This document shows positions 58,016-64,000 of a stretch of DNA of 64,000 nucleotides, piece after piece. Under the pieces are notes generated by a model. The model made no database searches. It saw only the letters and a program-made list of their open reading frames with translations, and was not told the origin of the DNA. A program made the translations under genes and the position numbers. Source of the DNA: Gonocerus acuteangulatus. Taxonomy: Eukaryota; Arthropoda; Insecta; Hemiptera; Coreidae. The number at the start of each line of letters is the position of its first letter. The stretch's first letter is position 1. The stretch lies in assembly GCA_946811695.1 (NCBI GenBank), contig OX328124.1:99990998-100054997 (forward strand), given 5' to 3'.

Positions 58016-61000
58016 ATGATTTCACTCCAAAAACGCACAGTTATAACTTTCATTCAATTGAGAAATAATTTTTTAAAAAAGCAATGTCTGTCACGTTATC
58101 AGTTTTCTTCCCAGTTAAACACTTTAAGTACAAAAAACTTGACCGCCGAATTGGATGTGAATAAGCAGGAACATTTCGTTAAGAAAAAATTTAATGATTT
58201 AGTTATTTGGTATGAGCAATTGACAGGAATGGATGAAGTAAGACTAATGCAAAATCGGGTCATTGAAGCTCAGGACAGATTTGTAGCCGCACAGGAGAAA
58301 CGTCGAACTATGTCTCAAGAACTTAATAAATTTCAGAACAAATTAAAAGAAATTTATTCCGAATTAGACACTACTAGCCGAGGAGAAGAAAGGTTAAACC
58401 TATTATATTAAGTGCTTTACTACAGAAAGCATCAAGTTTATGCTGTATTCAAAAGCTTTGTTATTTCCTCCTTCTTCAGGTATTTACAACTAATTACTCA
58501 AGAGCATGCAATTCTTAAGGAAGAAAGGAAATTAACCTCTGAATTTGCCCTAGTAGAAAGAGAAGAAAGGGATAGTTTCACCCATTTATCTGCATGTGTC
58601 AAGGAGAGCCATGAAAAAGAAAGAGCACAAGCAGAAAGAACGAAGTATTGGTCCATTATAGGTTCTGTAATAGGTACAATTATCGGAATACTTGGGAGTT
58701 CCATAAACAACGAATTTAAAATGAAGGAATTAAGAAATCTGGTAAGTGATAAGTCGACCAACATTTATAAAGTATTAAAATAGCCTTAATATTTTTTATT
58801 ACATTCAAAAATGTTCTAAAGATACAACTTAAATAACCCTGAAGTAAATGTGAGAAAGAAAGAGGGGGGAGGCCGTGAGTGTTAAGGTGTGAGCACTTAA
58901 CACTCTGTGCCAAGGGTCGAGGGTTTGATTCCCACTATGGGGTGGTAGCTTTTCTTTGGATAAAGAATATACATCAGCCCTATCCTGGCTAGAAAAGGGT
59001 GGTAACCAATAGATCACCCGTTCTAAAATTTGTAGTTAATAATAATGGTTGTTAAAATTTAAATAAATAAAAAAAGAGGGGTATATAATTAAAACATACT
59101 CTGGCTCAATATTTTATTATTTGCTTTTTTGTCGGTTAATGTTTTAACTGAATAAGGATGCCAAAGAGCATGTTAATATGTCTTATTTATATATTCTCCT
59201 AGAAATATATGTTTTTTCTATAGCCGAATCCAACCTTAATTTGTAATTTGATTGCGTAGCGTAAGGAGATTCGAATCCCCCTGGCTGTGTTATTTTAGCC
59301 ATGGCCCACTGTAAAAATTGCATGCTTCGCAACGGATGTTGGCAACCCATTCATAGAGTGGTGGAAACCTATAGATAGCTCAGTGATGATGCCATATAAA
59401 AAGGAAAAATATCATTTGAATTTGCATGGTTTCATTTACCAGGCATTAATTTTGTTGTTAAATTAATAATAAAATTACATATTACCTTTTTTTTTTCAAA
59501 GGTTAAAGATTTGACTCTCCGAGATTCTATGAAGTCTTCTGACATTACTGCTGCGAATATACTTGCCCATCATGAGCAAGAGCTCTCAATGATTGTCAAT
59601 GAAATGAAATCTAGTGTGAAAAATTATATTGATGAGAAAGAGCAAGAAAACATGATGGGTAGAATCGATAAACTCTTACATACAATCAACCATAGACATC
59701 CAGAATTCACTGAGCAGACTGTTGAGGCTCTTGATAAAAAAATTGATGAACTAAAAATTATTTTGAACTCTTCACATAGGTATGATTTCTTTAATTTTGT
59801 AGTTTATTATACATTCTAAGTCATGTGAACTTCTTTTAACAATTTAATGCATATTTTTTCTTTAATATCTCAAAAAATGTTAAAAAGTTGTGGTAAGTGG
59901 AAGGCGACCATTCAAAATCTTACTGAATTCTCTACAAAAACTGTTCTCAGGTGATTTTTTATGAGACCATCTCATTCCGAGAAATAAGGGCTTTAAATAG
60001 GTGTGCTCAAAAGGTCGATCGGGAATGCTTATTTATTCGACCTCAAGAAAAATCTTCCGTTTTAGAACTATAAACTGATTTTGTTTTAGTAGGTTGGTAA
60101 CTAAAACAAAATGTAATGAATAAACAAATAAAATTTATTCAATCCACAATTAGGCTAGAATAAACCCATTATCACTTTATTTTATCTTAATAAACCCCTG
60201 CAAGTGGCAAAAGGCAGCTTTATCAAAGGAACAAACAGTACTAATCAAAGAAAAGCCGCGTTTTTGAGACCCCCTGATTGTTCTAGAAACTTCGGGTTCG
60301 GAGTGGGACATTCGAGACTTTGTTTCAATATAAATGTTGCGTCTGCAGGAATAGGTGTCCAAATCTTAACTGAAGGCTGATACAAAGTTTATTCATAAAT
60401 AGTAGAATATGAGTGAAGCGAAAAAATTAAAACGTATAATTTTAATAATGATCAGGATGAAGAATATTTCTTTTGTAAAGGATAACTCCATTTGTCGTGT
60501 GCTAGTTGCAATACCTAAGCATTTCAGAGGCATCATAATATGGTTCATAAAGACTACAATAAGGATTATTCATCTCAGAGTGAATTAAGAAAACAAAAAT
60601 ACGTGATTTGATAACTTGTTTGAAAAGGGAACAAACCTTTGTTCACAAGACCAGCCAAACAATCAAAAGTTGCTACGATGTAGTCATTTAAAATATCTCA
60701 TATATTGAGATAGATATAGTAAGAAAACCATCTAAACTGTGCTAGTGGAGGTAGGTATTATCTGAAAGATTTTAATCAAATATTTAAATCAGTTAAACAT
60801 ATAAAAAAGTATAAAGCTTTGTTTTTATAGTGGTTGACTCTCTGTGAAATGTGTTCAATTTCCACTGCTTTAGTTGACAGCCTTTTTAATATATAAGCGA
60901 TTTCTATTAGCAAGCAAAATGTATACAAAGGTTTCATTAAAGTTTTGTTAACATTTCTGTCTAATATACAGACGTATGTGCGGTTTAATCTCAGTTAGTC

Positions 61001-63806
61001 CTCAAGTCTTCCCAACCAAATTTTTATTGATGGCAAATTTACAACATGGCCAAATCAAAATGTGCATTATATTTCCTATTGAAATTTGGTTCTTAAATCA
61101 TGAATTATCAGCTCAAAGTAGCTTCTTTAATGTCACTGTTATTGATCTAATTCAGATAAGATCCTTTCAACAAAAAAGTATTACAGCTGATTTGACTTCA
61201 ATGCTTCTCTGTATTTTTATAAAAGTATTTATGAAATATTTATAACGCTTTGACTCTGTGTATGGTTCAGAAAAAAATAACAATCTAATTTGATTTGATG
61301 CTGATTCATATCGTCAGGATAAAAAAATCAGAAGAAGAGATTGTCTTCTTTTGTTTCACCAGAGACTATATGTATAAAGGGTTACTTGTAAGTCGAACCA
61401 CATCCATCACAAGGTGTCAGTTTTGGTCCAAACTAACAATTTTAAGCCCATATTGCCTTATCCAAAAGCTACCCATTTTCAGAATATTTAATAGTTTAGA
61501 GTTTTAAAAAAAAAAATCAACGGTTGTTTAGGTTTTGGGTATTGTATTCTATTTCTAGCATTTGAGCTGAAAGTGTTTTTATTTAAGACATTCAGAATAA
61601 ACTATTTTAACTGAATATTAAAATCTTTCAACTTTTTAAGAAACAACAGACAGTACGACCCAATAACTAAAATTTACATTTTTTTCTTCCTAAAACCTGT
61701 AACTTCAACTCTATCGCTCTTTAAAAAAAACATTAGTTGCTATTTCTGCAAGTTATACTTATACTTATACTAAAAACATCTCTGTTTATTAACCTACACA
61801 AAAAAGTACAATAGGCAGGTAAAATGTTTATAATTTTTAGAAAAAACTGAGAATAGGTAGTGACAGTAAAGAAAAATTCAAGAAACCAGAGAGATGGAGT
61901 TGAAGTTACAGGTTTTAGAAAAAAAATAATATAAATTTTAGTTATTGGGTCGTGCCATCCGTTGTCTCATAAAAATTTGATAGTTTAATTCAATTAATAG
62001 TGTAAAACAGGCCTCTCTGAATTTATTTGAAGATTCTATCCATTCGGTTAAATCAAGTAAAATGTCTCCTGAAAATTATAAATTCACATGCTTTGAATGA
62101 AAAAGAAAATATACTTTTTTCAATAAAAGTTAAGTGTTTTGCTTAAAAATATTCCTTTGACAGTCTGAAATTGCAAGTATTATCAGCTAATTAAATGTTT
62201 TCAGGTATGAAGGGCAACTTGTGGCAATTCCAAACGACTTGGAAAGTCTTATTCATCGGCAGTCTCAAGAAACACGACTCATACTTATTGGTGTGTCCAT
62301 AGTTAGTGTTGTTGTGCCATTCCTTATAGCATTTCTTCAGAGGTAGGATGAGTATTAGAAAAAGGATAAATTATTTCTTATGAGGTGTTTGTACAGTGTA
62401 AAGATATATACAGTGTAAATAAAACATAAATCATTGCTTTTAAGCTTCTTAAATTTCTTCCAAAAATCTTCTTTTCAGCATTTATAACACAAGAGGGAAT
62501 TTCAATGAATCTTTCTCTCTATAAGGTCATTATTCAGTATATTTTACCCTACATTTATAGGAAAAGAAAATTAAAAAAATAATTAAATACAAAAATACTT
62601 TGAATTAATGAAGTTTTCTTTAAGCTTTGTTTTTTTTTTTTTTTCATTCGATTTATATTGTCGACCCTATATATAAAAGTAAAATACCACTCACTCTCTC
62701 ATCCATACAAGTGCCTCTAGAGCTATAAAAAGTGGAGTGCAGAATTTCTTCATAGGATTTCAAACTACTCAGTTGGTGCTCACCAAATATGAACCTCAAA
62801 ACCGACTATAGTTACATTGAAAACTCCATGATTACATTGATATATTTTTGAGTTATTTGTAATATATAAATCAATAAATTTGAAATCGATTGGCTTAAGT
62901 TGTTGGATAACTTATTCAACTTAAGTAATGATGATGACTTCAAAGTGGGATTTATACTTCGAAGTTGCTGTTATATTGTCTGAACTTATTTTTTTTTTTT
63001 TTTATTTTTTTTTTTTTTTTTGGCTTAGAGTGTTGCAAAATGAATAAAACAAGTTTGAAGTTGAATAGTATTGTATTTACTGGAGGACGTATTAATCATT
63101 ATAAAGTGTTCGGAAGCTCAAGTGGATTTGTTAGACCCTTCCCCTTCCCCCTCCACTTTCACTACCAACATATAATAATATTTAGGCATATTATAATAAT
63201 ATTTTTTAAACTGGATTTTTGGCTTTATATTTTGAATTTCTCTGTAATGATTTCCTTTCTTAACTAGTATTATGTTCAAACTCAATTTAAATATAAAATC
63301 TGGCTCGTATCTATATAAATAAAATAAAAGTTTTGACTACACTGCAATGATTGCGTTTCATGCTATTTGTTTTGAGTTTAATACATTAAAGATCCCAAAT
63401 CCTCCCTTCACAAAATGTCTGTCTCTAAAGGCTTTTATTTAAGAAGCTGAAATATTGTTGAACAGTTCACCTAACTTCATCTTCAGCTCTCCAGTCTGTT
63501 GCCAGCGTTTGTTAAGGATTTTCTCTTATAAAATGTATTAATATTTGGAACTTTTGAATTTGACTAGGGATTGATTACTAATCTTGGCTTGATTTACTCT
63601 TTTAATGTTATTTGTTGAAAACGTGTTTGGTAAGGATCATCACAAACTATAATAGTTAGTTTGTTTGGTGGTTCTTATTTTGATGGTTGAAAAGGTTCGA
63701 CACCTGAAACTCCCTAGTAAAGTTTCAAAAAACATTTTTTGATTTCGTAGTGGAATTTTGATTTCAAATATTCTGTTGTAAATTGTTAACATTTTTGCTT
63801 TGCATT

Positions 63807-63855
<49 letters not shown>

Positions 63856-63993
63856 CAGATGCAAGAAGGAAGCCAAAAGATTTAGTCTTCTGAGGGTAAA
63901 ATTGAAGCAGTGAAGATCTTTTGAATTTCACTTAACTTAACTTTATCTTTTGTTAACAGGCAGCAGGGTGTCAACGATTTAAATCATGATTAA
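58016..63993 (+). CDS. CCDC51: CCDC51/MITOK-like mitochondrial coiled-coil membrane protein
   Basis: Five exons: 58016-58392, 58480-58741, 59502-59779, 62205-62342, 63960-63993 (TAA). Phases join correctly (AG|G three times, one phase 0), giving 362 aa; the human protein has about 411. N-terminus is Arg/Lys-rich and Ser/Thr-rich without acids for about 35 residues, as for a mitochondrial presequence. Then the family block VIWYEQLTGMDEVRLMQNRVIEAQ (about 65-90), long coiled coils (about 85-190), KYWSIIGSVIGTIIGILGSS (TM1, about 192-211), a helical region, and LILIGVSIVSVVVPFLIAF (TM2, near 330-349) ending RQQGVNDLNHD. In mammals CCDC51 is the pore-forming part of the mitochondrial ATP-sensitive potassium channel with ABCB8; the same role here is inferred. 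The first ATG with a presequence is chosen. Donors: GTTAAA (weak), GTAAGT, GTATGA, GTAGGA. Confidence 0.92.
58859..59081 (+). mobile_element. tRNA-type SINE with core domain, in CCDC51 intron 2
   Basis: Body 58868-59072: tRNA-like head with B-box GAGGGTTTGATTCCC (58919-58933), then a middle part, then the core GGGTGGTAACCAATAGAT (58997) and tail TTAAAATTTAAATAAATAAA. Direct repeats AAAGAGGGG at 58859-58867 and 59073-59081. Same orientation as the gene. Same 3' half as 34537-34623. Confidence 0.85.
59246..59376 (+). mobile_element. Diverged SINE of the core family, in CCDC51 intron 2
   Basis: B-box-like GGAGATTCGAATCCCCC (59267), a middle part with CTGGCTGTG and the core GAGTGGTGGAAACCTATAGA (59355). 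No clear tail or duplication; older than its neighbour. Confidence 0.55.
59780..62204 (+). other. CCDC51 intron 3 (2.4 kb)
   Basis: Contains a fragment similar to HINE interiors at about 59905-60000 (TCTACAAAAACTGTTCT, ATTCCGAGAAATAAGGGCTT) and the inverted-repeat element at 61641-61972. No other feature recognised; the open frames in it lack motifs. Confidence 0.6.
61641..61972. repeat. MITE-like inverted repeat in CCDC51 intron 3
   Basis: Arms of about 80 bp: ACGACCCAATAACTAAAATT (61657) with its inverse AATTTTAGTTATTGGGTCGT (61937), and ACCTGTAACTTCAACTC (61696) with GAGTTGAAGTTACAGGT (61899). Spacer about 170 bp. No ORF. Confidence 0.8.
62343..63959 (+). other. CCDC51 intron 4 (1.6 kb)
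   Basis: AT-rich, with T runs (62630-62643; 62991-63021) and a (TA)n at 63812-63851. No gene, RNA or transposon recognised. Confidence 0.65.
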
Positions 63994-64000
63994 AATCATT

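Overview
The window is AT-rich animal nuclear DNA, almost certainly from an insect. The main evidence is a cluster of 7-transmembrane gustatory-receptor-like genes ending in the arthropod TYhhhhhQ signature, small introns with GT/AG splice sites, and many kinds of insect-type mobile elements. The order cannot be fixed from this sequence. No CRISPR array, operon, plasmid feature, functional tRNA gene or functional rRNA gene is seen.

Layout. 1-4.7 kb: two non-autonomous Helentron-like (HINE/DINE-type) elements, a 5S-rRNA-derived SINE, hairpin repeats with hammerhead-ribozyme-like cores and a decayed pogo/Tigger transposase. 4.7-26.7 kb: a duplicated chemoreceptor block. Block 1 holds GrA (intact, four exons, 364 aa) and GrB (broken); block 2 holds GrC (7-nt frameshift, otherwise complete) and GrD (broken). 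The same SINE lies between the two genes in both blocks, so it predates the duplication. Later Helentron-like and SINE insertions can be dated and bounded against the paralogous empty sites. Between the blocks are more HINE copies, one split by a 5'-truncated R2-type LINE sitting in the element's (TA)n tract. 26.8-39 kb: a SINE in a (TA)n tract, a decayed Gypsy gag, a 139-bp tandem/inverted repeat, a decayed RTE-type LINE, two large palindromes and two tiny LINE tails with target duplications. 39.3-44.5 kb: a full-length, apparently intact R1/LOA-group LINE (ORF1 and ORF2) with a perfect 13-bp target-site duplication. 45-55.5 kb: HINE copies, decayed I-like and R2-like LINE fragments, a MITE, a 44-bp minisatellite and a 150-bp inverted duplication. 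57.3-64 kb: the single-copy part of the window, with the complete five-exon gene for CCDC51/MITOK, a mitochondrial inner-membrane coiled-coil protein; its introns hold a tRNA-type SINE and a MITE.

How it fits together. Only two host loci are supported: the chemoreceptor cluster (plasma-membrane receptors of sensory neurons) and CCDC51 (mitochondrial). The rest is mobile DNA. Most notable are (i) two HINE families that share a 5' leader but have different matching subterminal inverted repeats and 3' hairpins, each carrying internal arrays or (TA)n; (ii) SINEs with different heads (5S or tRNA) that share one 3' core; (iii) a tRNA-Ile-like SINE with a 3' oligo-T tail; (iv) retroposons sitting in (TA)n tracts; and (v) candidate hammerhead ribozymes in small hairpin elements.
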